From Lysobacter niastensis (GTDB taxonomy: Bacteria > Pseudomonadota > Gammaproteobacteria > Xanthomonadales > Xanthomonadaceae), in NCBI RefSeq assembly GCF_015453285.1, contig NZ_JADLZT010000007.1, positions 186,001 to 250,000 of the forward strand: a stretch of 64,000 bases of DNA, written 5' to 3'. The number at the start of each line of letters is the position of its first letter. Position 1 is the stretch's first letter. The position numbers and the translations under genes are program-made. Shown here in pieces: positions 16,656-23,719 of the stretch. Under the pieces are notes generated by a model. It was given only the letters and a program-made list of their open reading frames with translations, was not told the origin of the DNA and did not search any database.

Positions 16656-18854
16656 GTGAACGCCGTGATGCAACCTTCCCGACGCCGTTTCCTCCAGGTG
16701 TCCGCGCTCGCGGGCGGCGGCCTGGTGCTCGGCTTCATGATCCCGGGCGCAAGCCGCTTCGCGCTCGCCGATCCAACCGCCGCGGCCACGACGGGGTTCG
16801 TGCCCAATGCCTTCCTGCGCGTCGGCAACGACGACAGCGTGACCGTGCTGATCAGCCATTCCGAGATGGGCCAGGGCGTGTGGACCGCGTTGTCGATGCT
16901 GATCGCGGAGGAACTCGACGCCGACTGGTCGAAGATCCGCGTCGAGCACGCACCGGCCGCACAGGCGTATGCGCACACCGTGTTCGGCATGCAGATGACC
17001 GGTGGCTCGACCTCGACGTGGTCGGAGTTCGACCGTTATCGCCGTGCCGGTGCCGCCGCGCGCTCGATGCTGATGCAGGCCGCCGCGCAGCGTTTCAACG
17101 TGCCGCTGGAACAGGTGCGCACCGAGAACGGCGAAGTGATCGCCGGCGACCAGCGCGTGCGCTTTGGCGCGCTCGCCGACGACGCCGGCAAGCTGAAGGC
17201 ACCCGATCCTGCTTCGCTTGCGCTGAAGGACCCGAAGGACTGGAAGTTCATCGGCAAGCCGACGCGTCGGCTCGACACACCGGAGAAGATCAGCGGCCAA
17301 GCCAAGTTCGGCATGGACGTGCAGTTCCCCGGCCTGATGACCGCGGTGGTCGCGCGCGCACCCGTGTTCGGCGGCAAGGTGAAATCGTTCGACGCGGCCG
17401 CGGCGAAGGCCGTGCCCGGCGTGCGCAATGTCGTGCAGGTGCCGACAGGCGTGGCGGTGATCGCGGATCACTACTGGGCTGCCAAGCTCGGGCGCGACGC
17501 GCTGAAGGTCGATTGGGACCCCGGCGATTTCGCCAGTACCGGCAGCGAACAACTTCGCACGCAACTCGCGCAGCTGGCGACGACGCCCGGTGCCAAGGTC
17601 GTCGAGGCGGGCGATGCGGCCGGCGCGCTCGCCAAGGCAGCCAAGCCGTTCGACGCGGTGTATGCGGTGCCTTACCTCGCGCATGCGCCGATGGAACCGC
17701 TCAACTGCACGGTCAAGATCGGACCGGACAGTTGCGAGATCTGGACCGGCACGCAGTTCCAGACCGTCGACCAGGGCGTCGCGGCGAAGATCACCGGGCT
17801 CAAGCCCGAGCAGGTGCAGATCCACACGATGTTCCTCGGCGGTGGTTTCGGCCGACGCGCGACGCCGACGTCCGACTTCGTCAGCGAAGCGGTGCAGGTC
17901 GCCAAGGCGGCGGGGGTACCGGTGAAAACGGTGTGGTCGCGCGAGGACGACGTGCGCGGCGGCTACTACCGTCCGGCTTACGTGCACGACGTCCGCATCG
18001 GCACCGATTCACAGGGCATGCCAGTGGCATGGCAACACGGCATCGCCGGGCAATCCATCCTCGCCGGCACGCCGTTCGAGGCTGCATTGGTGAAAGGTGG
18101 CATCGACGCGACCTCGGTCGAGGGCGTGTCGGATTCGCCGTATCTCAAGGAGATCGCCAACCATCGCGTCGGCCTGCATTCGCCGAAGACGCCGATCCCG
18201 GTGCTGTGGTGGCGCTCGGTCGGCCACAGCCACACCGCGTTCGTGATGGAAAGCATCATCGACGAGCTGGCCCACGCCGCAGGCAAGGACCCGGTCGAGT
18301 ACCGACGCGCGTTGCTGAAGAACCACCCGCGCCATCTCGGCGTGCTCAACCTCGCTGTCGACAAGGCCGGTTGGTCTACGCCGCTGGCACAAGGCCGCGG
18401 GCGCGGCGTGGCCGTGCACGAATCGTTCGGCAGCTGGGTAGCCCAGGTGGCGGAAGTATCGGTCGACGACACTCCCACCGGACCGGCCGTGCGTGTGCAT
18501 CGCGTGGTGTGCGCGGTCGACTGCGGCATCGCGATCAATCCGGAGACGATCCGCGCGCAGATCGAGTCGGCGGTCGCGTTCGGCCTCGGCGCAGTGCTGC
18601 ACAGCCGCCTCAGTTTCAAGGACGGCCAGGTGGAGCAGTCGAACTACCACGACTACCAGGTGCTGCGGCTCCACGAGATGCCGAAGGTCGAGGTGCATAT
18701 CCTGCCGAGCACGGAGAAGCCCGGCGGCATCGGCGAGACTGGCGTACCGCCGGTCGCACCCGCGGTGGCGAACGCGGTGTTCGCGCTGACGGGCCAACGA
18801 CTGCGCGAACTGCCGTTGCACCTGGCGCCGCAATCCGCTCCCGCACAGGCCTGA
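16656..18854 (+). CDS. Molybdopterin-binding subunit, isoquinoline 1-oxidoreductase beta-like
   Basis: The 732-residue protein has a twin-arginine signal (SRRRFLQVSALAGGGLVLGF) and no separate FAD domain. Molybdopterin-binding segments include SHSEMGQGVWTAL, MFLGGGFGRRATPTSDFV and, near the C-terminus, the catalytic-Glu region GGIGETGVPPVAPAVANAVF. IorB-type subunits fuse two hydroxylase modules and oxidise N-heterocycles or aldehydes in the periplasm. GTG 16656 sits 5 bases after GGAGG; GTG 16650 overlaps that site and is less likely. With the [2Fe-2S] subunit and the downstream diheme lipoprotein it forms a periplasmic oxidoreductase chain. The substrate is not known. Confidence 0.92.
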   Translation: MNAVMQPSRRRFLQVSALAGGGLVLGFMIPGASRFALADPTAAATTGFVPNAFLRVGNDDSVTVLISHSEMGQGVWTALSMLIAEELDADWSKIRVEHAPAAQAYAHTVFGMQMTGGSTSTWSEFDRYRRAGAAARSMLMQAAAQRFNVPLEQVRTENGEVIAGDQRVRFGALADDAGKLKAPDPASLALKDPKDWKFIGKPTRRLDTPEKISGQAKFGMDVQFPGLMTAVVARAPVFGGKVKSFDAAAAKAVPGVRNVVQVPTGVAVIADHYWAAKLGRDALKVDWDPGDFASTGSEQLRTQLAQLATTPGAKVVEAGDAAGALAKAAKPFDAVYAVPYLAHAPMEPLNCTVKIGPDSCEIWTGTQFQTVDQGVAAKITGLKPEQVQIHTMFLGGGFGRRATPTSDFVSEAVQVAKAAGVPVKTVWSREDDVRGGYYRPAYVHDVRIGTDSQGMPVAWQHGIAGQSILAGTPFEAALVKGGIDATSVEGVSDSPYLKEIANHRVGLHSPKTPIPVLWWRSVGHSHTAFVMESIIDELAHAAGKDPVEYRRALLKNHPRHLGVLNLAVDKAGWSTPLAQGRGRGVAVHESFGSWVAQVAEVSVDDTPTGPAVRVHRVVCAVDCGIAINPETIRAQIESAVAFGLGAVLHSRLSFKDGQVEQSNYHDYQVLRLHEMPKVEVHILPSTEKPGGIGETGVPPVAPAVANAVFALTGQRLRELPLHLAPQSAPAQA

Positions 18855-18864
18855 GGAGACCATC

Positions 18865-19470
18865 ATGTCCCGCATCGCCGAAGCGATCGTCTCTGCGCCC
18901 GGTCTGCGCATGTGCGTGGGCACGGCTTTCGTGTTCGTGCTTGCGGCATGCGGCCAGCGCGCGAGCCCGGAGCAGGAGAAGGCCGCCATCGCCGCGTTCG
19001 CGACGGTGGAGAAGGTGTTCCAGCATCCGCGCTGCAGCAATTGCCACATCCCCGGCGACCAGCCGCTGCAGTTCGACCATCAGAGCCCGCACGCGATGGG
19101 CGTGGTGCGCGGCCCCGACGGACACGGTGCACCCGGCCTGCCCTGCTCGGCCTGCCATGGCGAGAAGAACCTGCCGGCGAGCTACGGGCCGAACGCGCCT
19201 CCGGGCGCGCCGCACTGGGGGCTGCCGCCGCCGGACCACAGGATGGCGTGGATTGGACTGCCCGCCGCGCAGCTGTGCGGGATGATCAAGGACAAGAAGC
19301 GCAATGGAAACCGCGACTTCGCCGCACTGGTCAAGCACGTCTCCGAAGACAAACTGGTGTTGTGGGGCTGGGATCCGGGCGGAACGCGCGCGCCGGTGCC
19401 GGTGCCGCACGATCAGTTCGTCGCCGCGTTCAAGACCTGGGCGGACGCCGGGGGTCCTTGCCCTGGGTGA
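18865..19470 (+). CDS. Diheme c-type cytochrome lipoprotein of the oxidoreductase operon
   Basis: The 201-residue protein has an N-terminal hydrophobic segment ending in a lipobox (VLAAC, Cys29) and two heme-attachment motifs, CSNCH at 57-61 and CSACH at 94-98. It starts 10 bases after the molybdopterin subunit with GAGGAG upstream, so it belongs to that operon. It probably accepts electrons from the [2Fe-2S] subunit and passes them to the respiratory chain. Standalone family members of this type are annotated only as oxidoreductase-associated. No methionine ligand can be assigned by eye. Confidence 0.85.
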   Translation: MSRIAEAIVSAPGLRMCVGTAFVFVLAACGQRASPEQEKAAIAAFATVEKVFQHPRCSNCHIPGDQPLQFDHQSPHAMGVVRGPDGHGAPGLPCSACHGEKNLPASYGPNAPPGAPHWGLPPPDHRMAWIGLPAAQLCGMIKDKKRNGNRDFAALVKHVSEDKLVLWGWDPGGTRAPVPVPHDQFVAAFKTWADAGGPCPG

Positions 19471-19484
19471 GCACGTAACCAAGC

Positions 19485-19526
19485 CGCCCTCACCCCAACC
19501 CCTCTCCCGCTTGCGGGAGAGGGGCT
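19485..19526. repeat. Single half of the hairpin repeat element
   Basis: GCCCTCACCCCAACCCCTCT followed by the stem CCCCTCTCCCG-CTTG-CGGGAGAGGGG lies between two convergent genes. Its reverse complement is the first half of the element at 22610-22721. It may serve as the bidirectional terminator here. Confidence 0.8.
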
Positions 19527-19534
19527 CAGCAACT

Positions 19535-20032
19535 TCAACGCGCGCGAGTCGCCTCGATCTTGCCGAGCAGCCATTGCAGGCCGGCCAGGTGCTGCTGGTC
19601 ATGGCTGCACAGGTAATGCGCGAGGCTGCGCAGCGTGACCGTGCCGTAGCCTTCGAACTCCGCCGTGCGCAGCAGCTCATCGGGTGTCAACGCAGTCAGC
19701 ATCACGATCGTGCGTGCGCGGGCGTCGCGGAAGGCCATCATCACTTCCGCGGCATCGGCATGCGTGTAGTCGCGCTCGACCGCCAGCGCGCCGCTGTCGA
19801 TGGACAGCAGCAGCGGATGCTCCTCGTGCAGCGTGCGGCGGATGCGCGACTGGTAGCCCTCGGTCTCGAGGTCGCGCACGTGGCAGAGCTGCTCGATCGC
19901 AGTGAACGGCTCGCTCGGCACGCCATGCCAGCTCGGCGGCGCCCAGCGCCTGAAGTCCGCCGGGATGGCAGCGAAGTGCGCCTCCAGCTGCAGCGGAAAC
20001 AGGGCCAGCGCGTTGAGGGTGGTCTGGTTCAT
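19535..20032 (-). CDS. DinB/YfiT superfamily metal-dependent protein
   Basis: The 165-residue four-helix-bundle protein has the DinB pattern of three histidines that bind a divalent metal: one in EQLCHVRDLE and two in LAHYLCSHDQQHLAGLQ near the C-terminus. Superfamily members include thiol S-transferases, while many are uncharacterised. ATG 20032 (MNQTTLNAL) has AAGG upstream; longer in-frame starts would read into the transporter gene. It lies 40 bases downstream of the rarD gene on the same strand and is convergent with the oxidoreductase operon. Confidence 0.85.
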   Translation of the reverse strand: MNQTTLNALALFPLQLEAHFAAIPADFRRWAPPSWHGVPSEPFTAIEQLCHVRDLETEGYQSRIRRTLHEEHPLLLSIDSGALAVERDYTHADAAEVMMAFRDARARTIVMLTALTPDELLRTAEFEGYGTVTLRSLAHYLCSHDQQHLAGLQWLLGKIEATRAR

Positions 20033-20072
20033 CGCGACCTTACTGACGGTGGGGGAACCCGTGCCGGTGCGC

Positions 20073-20984
20073 TCAGGTCGTCGCCAGTGCGGCCTGACGT
20101 CGTGAACGCCACAGGCCATCGCTGGCGAAGATCGCCAACGCGACCCAGATGAAACCAAAGCCTACCGCACGATCGTGGTCGAACGCTTCGTTGAAGAAGA
20201 GTACGCCGAGCAGGAACTGCAGTGTGGGGGCGATGTACTGCATCAACCCCACCACCGACAGGGGCACCCGTCGGACCGCGAAGGCGAAGCCGATCAGCGG
20301 CAGGGCCGTCAGCGCGCCGGCGATCACCAGCAGGACATCGATGCCCACGCCCCAGCCGCCCGACAGGAAGCCACCGCTGCCGTGGGTCTCGCCCCACAGC
20401 AGCACCGCCAGCGCGGGCAGGAACAGATACACGCTCTCCACGCCCAGGCCGCTGACCGCATCGATCGCGACCAGTTTGCGGATCAGTCCATAAAGGCCGA
20501 ACGACAGCGCCAGGCCGATCGCGATCCACGGCGGCTGGCCGAGCTGCCAGGTCAGCCAGGCCACGCCCAGCGTTGCCAGCGCCACCGACAGCCATTGCAC
20601 GCGGTTGAGCCGCTCGTGCAGGAACGCCACGCCCAGCACGACGCTGATCAGCGGGTTGATGAAATACCCCAGGCTGCTCTCGACCACGTGGCCGGCGTTC
20701 ACCGCCCATATGTAGAGACCCCAGTTGAACGCGATCAGCAGCCCGGAGAGTGCCAGCATCCACGCCGCGCGCGGCCGCGCCAGCGCCGCCTGCAACCAGC
20801 CGCGACCCTGCTTCCACAGCAGCCACGCCGACACGAGCAGTGCGCTCCAGACGATGCGGTGCACGACGATCTGCAGCGACGGCACCACCTTGAGCAGGTG
20901 CCAGTAGAGCGGCATCAGGCCCCACAGCACGAACGAGGCGATCGCGACCCACAGGCCCGTGCGGGCCTCCGTTGCATTGCTCAC
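20073..20984 (-). CDS. rarD: RarD-type EamA transporter
   Basis: The 303-residue protein has ten predicted helices in two EamA repeats. It opens with the RarD-type segment ASFVLWGLMPLYWHLLKVV and contains VHRIVWSALLVS, FNWGLYIWAVNAGHVVESSLGY and LMQYIAPTLQFLLGV, all characteristic of RarD. E. coli RarD was once described as chloramphenicol-sensitive protein; the substrate is unknown. Its first codon overlaps the stop of the upstream EamA gene (ATGA), so two different EamA transporters are translated as a pair. Confidence 0.9.
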   Translation of the reverse strand: MSNATEARTGLWVAIASFVLWGLMPLYWHLLKVVPSLQIVVHRIVWSALLVSAWLLWKQGRGWLQAALARPRAAWMLALSGLLIAFNWGLYIWAVNAGHVVESSLGYFINPLISVVLGVAFLHERLNRVQWLSVALATLGVAWLTWQLGQPPWIAIGLALSFGLYGLIRKLVAIDAVSGLGVESVYLFLPALAVLLWGETHGSGGFLSGGWGVGIDVLLVIAGALTALPLIGFAFAVRRVPLSVVGLMQYIAPTLQFLLGVLFFNEAFDHDRAVGFGFIWVALAIFASDGLWRSRRQAALATT

Positions 20985-21922
20985 GCCGCCGGCTCGCTCG
21001 AAGCGGCCGGCACCGCGGGCTTGCTGCCGGCGCGCGCCTTCGCCAGCGTGATGATGACCACGCCGAGCAGGATCACCGCCATCGCGCCGAGGTCGTGCGC
21101 GGTGAAGCGCTCATTGGCAAGCAGCGCGCCGAACAGCACCGCGATCGGCGGGTTCACGTACGCATAGCTGGTCGCCAGCGCGGGACGCACGTGGTGCAGC
21201 AGCCAGATGTAGGCGGTGAAGCCGAAGATCGAACCGGCGACGACCAGGTACAGCATCGCCGTGGTCGCGCCCATCGTCGGCATCGTGGTGATGCGTTCGC
21301 CGTGCAGTCCGGCCGCCAGCAGCATCCACACGCTGCCGGTCAGCATCTGCCCGGCCGCCGACATGAAGGGCTGCGGCAGATCCTGGTCGCGGCTCCAGAT
21401 CGAGCCCCAGGCCCAGGCCAGCGGCGCGATCACCAGGCACACCAGGCCCAGCAGCGACGACGACAGCTCGCCGCCGGCGTTGAGCCAGAGCACGCCGAGG
21501 AATCCGATCACCAGGCCGACCCATTCGATCTTCGAAGGATGACGGCCGCGAAGCATCGCGAACACGCCGGCGAACAGCGGCATCGATGCCACGGCGATCG
21601 CCGCCAGGCCGGAACCGACCTGGGTCTCGGCCAGGTTCACCAGTCCGTTGGACAGCAGCACCATCCAGATCGACAGCACCCACAGCGTGCGCCATTGCTT
21701 GCCGGTCGGCGCCGTGACCCCGCGCCAGCGCAGCACCGCGTACATCAGCGCGCCGGCCAGGAACATGCGGATCGCACCGAGCAGGAACGGCGGATAGCTT
21801 TCCAGCGCGAAGCGGATCGCCAGGTAGGTCGAGCCCCAGAGGATGTAGACCGAGGCCAGGGCAAAGGCGACGGCGAGTCCGCCGGGAACGGCCCGTGCGG
21901 CGGTGGGAACGGCAGTACTCAT
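20981..21922 (-). CDS. EamA family drug/metabolite exporter (YedA-like)
   Basis: The 313-residue protein has ten predicted helices, starting with VAFALASVYILWGSTYLAIRF and containing GSGLAAIAVASMPLF and SYAYVNPPIAVLFGALL, the YedA/RhaT-like EamA pattern. ATG 21922 fits family length; a longer frame to 22033 runs into the promoter of the divergent regulator. It is transcribed away from an Lrp/AsnC regulator 150 bases away, a standard layout for amino-acid exporters controlled by such regulators. An amino-acid substrate is therefore plausible but unproven. Confidence 0.88.
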   Translation of the reverse strand: MSTAVPTAARAVPGGLAVAFALASVYILWGSTYLAIRFALESYPPFLLGAIRMFLAGALMYAVLRWRGVTAPTGKQWRTLWVLSIWMVLLSNGLVNLAETQVGSGLAAIAVASMPLFAGVFAMLRGRHPSKIEWVGLVIGFLGVLWLNAGGELSSSLLGLVCLVIAPLAWAWGSIWSRDQDLPQPFMSAAGQMLTGSVWMLLAAGLHGERITTMPTMGATTAMLYLVVAGSIFGFTAYIWLLHHVRPALATSYAYVNPPIAVLFGALLANERFTAHDLGAMAVILLGVVIITLAKARAGSKPAVPAASSEPAA

Positions 21923-22037
21923 GCGGCTTCCAGTGGGGGGTGGATTCGCGGCTGCTGGGCTCCGGTCGGAGGCACGCGGCTGCGGTGCCTGCAGCATCCG
22001 GATCCCGTACAGCGTAGCCGCAGGACCCGACACGGGG

Positions 22038-22067
22038 TTGATAAATCGTGCGCGTTAACGCAAGAAT
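22038..22067 (+). promoter_or_regulatory. Candidate promoter with internal palindrome for the Lrp/AsnC gene
   Basis: TTGATA (22038-22043) and AAGAAT (22062-22067) are spaced by 18 bases and flank the perfect palindrome GCGTTAACGC (22052-22061). Transcription would begin close to ATG 22073, and there is no Shine-Dalgarno, so the message may be leaderless. The palindrome is a candidate operator for the regulator itself. Confidence 0.45.
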
Positions 22068-22072
22068 TTTGC

Positions 22073-22564
22073 ATGGCCACGCCCGTTTCACTCGATGAAT
22101 TCGACCACCGCCTGCTCGATCTCCTGCAGCGCGATGCGGATGCCACGCTGACCGCGCTCGGCGAAGCGGTCGGCCTGTCGGCCAGCGCGGTGCAACGCCG
22201 CATCACGCGTTACCGCAAGAGCGGACTGCTGCGGCAGGTCGCGGTGCTCGATCCGGCCGTGCTCGGCGGCATTACGCTGGCCACCGTGCTGGTGGCGATG
22301 GAGCGCGAGTCGGCCAAGCACCACGCGGCCTTCCACGCGCGCATGCGCGCCGCACCGGAAGTGCAGCAGTGCTACACGCTCGCCGGGGAATGGGACTACC
22401 TCGTCATCCTGGTGACCACCGGCGTGGCGCATGTCCGCGAAGTCGCCGACCGCCTGTTCGGCAGCGACGACAACCTCAAGCGTTACGAGACGCGCGTCGT
22501 ATTCGAGCCGATCAAGCTCGGCCTGACGCTGCCGACGCGGCCGCCGGTGCGGCGCAAGCGGTAG
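22073..22564 (+). CDS. Lrp/AsnC family transcriptional regulator
   Basis: The 163-residue regulator has an N-terminal helix-turn-helix (DHRLLDLLQRDADATLTALG, then LSASAVQRRITRYRKSGLL) and a C-terminal RAM/AsnC ligand domain (VQQCYTLAGEWDYLVILVT). The GEWDY segment corresponds to the conserved ligand-region G-x-[YW]-D of the family. It starts with ATG 22073 without a Shine-Dalgarno sequence. It is divergent from the YedA-like exporter and most likely controls that exporter in response to an amino acid. It is convergent with the Ada-like gene across a repeat-rich gap. Confidence 0.92.
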   Translation: MATPVSLDEFDHRLLDLLQRDADATLTALGEAVGLSASAVQRRITRYRKSGLLRQVAVLDPAVLGGITLATVLVAMERESAKHHAAFHARMRAAPEVQQCYTLAGEWDYLVILVTTGVAHVREVADRLFGSDDNLKRYETRVVFEPIKLGLTLPTRPPVRRKR

Positions 22565-22609
22565 CCCTTCACTCGCGGCGAGGCTCGCACCCGCGCCGCT
22601 CGCTCTTTC

Positions 22610-22721
22610 GAGCCCCTCTCCCGTTTGCGGGAGAGGGGTTGGGGTGAGGGCACGTAGCGCGACAAAGCAAAAGCACCCTCATCCGCCCTTCGGGCACCTT
22701 CTCCCGCAAGCGGGAGAAGGG
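22610..22721. repeat. Bipartite hairpin repeat element, copy 2
   Basis: The first half (22610-22651) is the stem CCCCTCTCCCG-TTTG-CGGGAGAGGGG plus a GTTGGGGTGAGGGC tail. After 24 bases comes the second half (22676-22721), starting CCCTCATCCGCCCTTCGGGC and ending in the stem TTCTCCCG-CAAG-CGGGAGAA. Spacing and order match copy 1 at 11694-11800. It lies between convergent genes. Confidence 0.88.
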
Positions 22722-22751
22722 AAGCGCTTGAGTCGCTTGCTCTTCACGCGA

Positions 22752-22796
22752 TCACCGCAGTCACCGCAGTCAACGCAGTCACCGCAGTCACCGCAG
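22752..22796. repeat. 9-bp tandem repeat, five units
   Basis: Unit TCACCGCAG is repeated five times in a row (third unit TCAACGCAG), ending 7 bases before the stop codon of the Ada-like gene. It is non-coding on the evidence of the flanking genes. Confidence 0.9.
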
Positions 22797-22803
22797 TCAG
22801 AAC

Positions 22804-23634
22804 CTACGCCGCCTGCTCGCGCTCCAGCACGCGCTGCTTCATCGGCAGGCCCCAGCGGTAACCGCCGAGCGAACCGTCGCTGCGCACCACGCGATGACAC
22901 GGCACGACGATCGCGACGCGGTTGTGCGCGCAGGCGCTGGCCACCGCGCGCGCGCCCTGCGGTGCGCCGAGTTCGGCGGCGAGCTGCGAATAGCTGCGGG
23001 TTTCGCCGCGCGGGATTTTCATCAGCGCATCCCAGACGCGCTTCTGGAACGCGGTACCGATCAGGTCGACTGGCACGCTGACCTGCTTGCCGCCCAACGC
23101 TTCGGCAACCGCGCGCAGGCGCGGCGCGAGGAAATCGTCACGCCCGGCGTCCACGCGATCGAGCGAGGCCTTCGGGAACTCCTCACGCAGTTTCGCTTCC
23201 AGCACTTCGGCGTCGTCGCCCAGTTCGATCATGCACACGCCACGCTCCGTCGCTGCCACCAGCGCCTGGCCCAGCGCGGTCGTGGCGATGCTCCAGCGGA
23301 TCTGTTCGCCCTCGCCGCCGGCGCGGTAGCGCGCGGGCGTCATGCCGAGCCTGGCCGCGCCGCCTTCATAGACGCGCGACGGCGAACCGTAGCCGGCTTC
23401 GTACAGCGCTGCACTGACGTCGTTGCCTTCGCGCAGCGCCGAGCGCAGCGTGCCGAGCTTGCGCTGGGCGAGGTACTGCGCCGGGCTCAGGCCGAAGCGG
23501 GCGGTGAACCGGCGCTGCAGGTGCGAGGCGCTCAGGCCGGTCGATGCGGCCAGTTCGGGCAGGGTCGGCTCGCCGGCATCGAGCAGCTGGCGTGCGTGGT
23601 CGAGCTTGTCGCGGATGGCACGGGCAGTGTTCAT
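22804..23634 (-). CDS. Ada-like methylated-DNA-protein-cysteine methyltransferase with AraC domain
   Basis: The 276-residue protein has an N-terminal AraC-type double helix-turn-helix (PTLPELAASTGLSASHLQRR, then DVSAALYEAGYGSPSRVYEG) and a C-terminal O6-alkylguanine-DNA alkyltransferase domain with active-site Cys in VVPCHRVVRSDGSLGGYRWG. It lacks the N-terminal zinc/phosphotriester domain of E. coli Ada (354 residues), the part that senses methylation damage. It is therefore a two-domain Ada variant that can repair O6-methylguanine, but its activation mechanism must differ. ATG 23634 begins directly at the AraC domain. Confidence 0.9.
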   Translation of the reverse strand: MNTARAIRDKLDHARQLLDAGEPTLPELAASTGLSASHLQRRFTARFGLSPAQYLAQRKLGTLRSALREGNDVSAALYEAGYGSPSRVYEGGAARLGMTPARYRAGGEGEQIRWSIATTALGQALVAATERGVCMIELGDDAEVLEAKLREEFPKASLDRVDAGRDDFLAPRLRAVAEALGGKQVSVPVDLIGTAFQKRVWDALMKIPRGETRSYSQLAAELGAPQGARAVASACAHNRVAIVVPCHRVVRSDGSLGGYRWGLPMKQRVLEREQAA

Positions 23635-23719
23635 GGCCCCAAGCGTAGCGGGCGCCCGAAGGCGCCCGCTATCCGATCCTTGTTGTCGTTTCCCAGGCCG
23701 CGCCTGGGAAATCCCAACC

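Noticed and set aside
16625-19285. An 886-codon plus-strand frame
   Set aside because: Shadow of the molybdopterin subunit in another frame; extremely Arg-rich with no motif.
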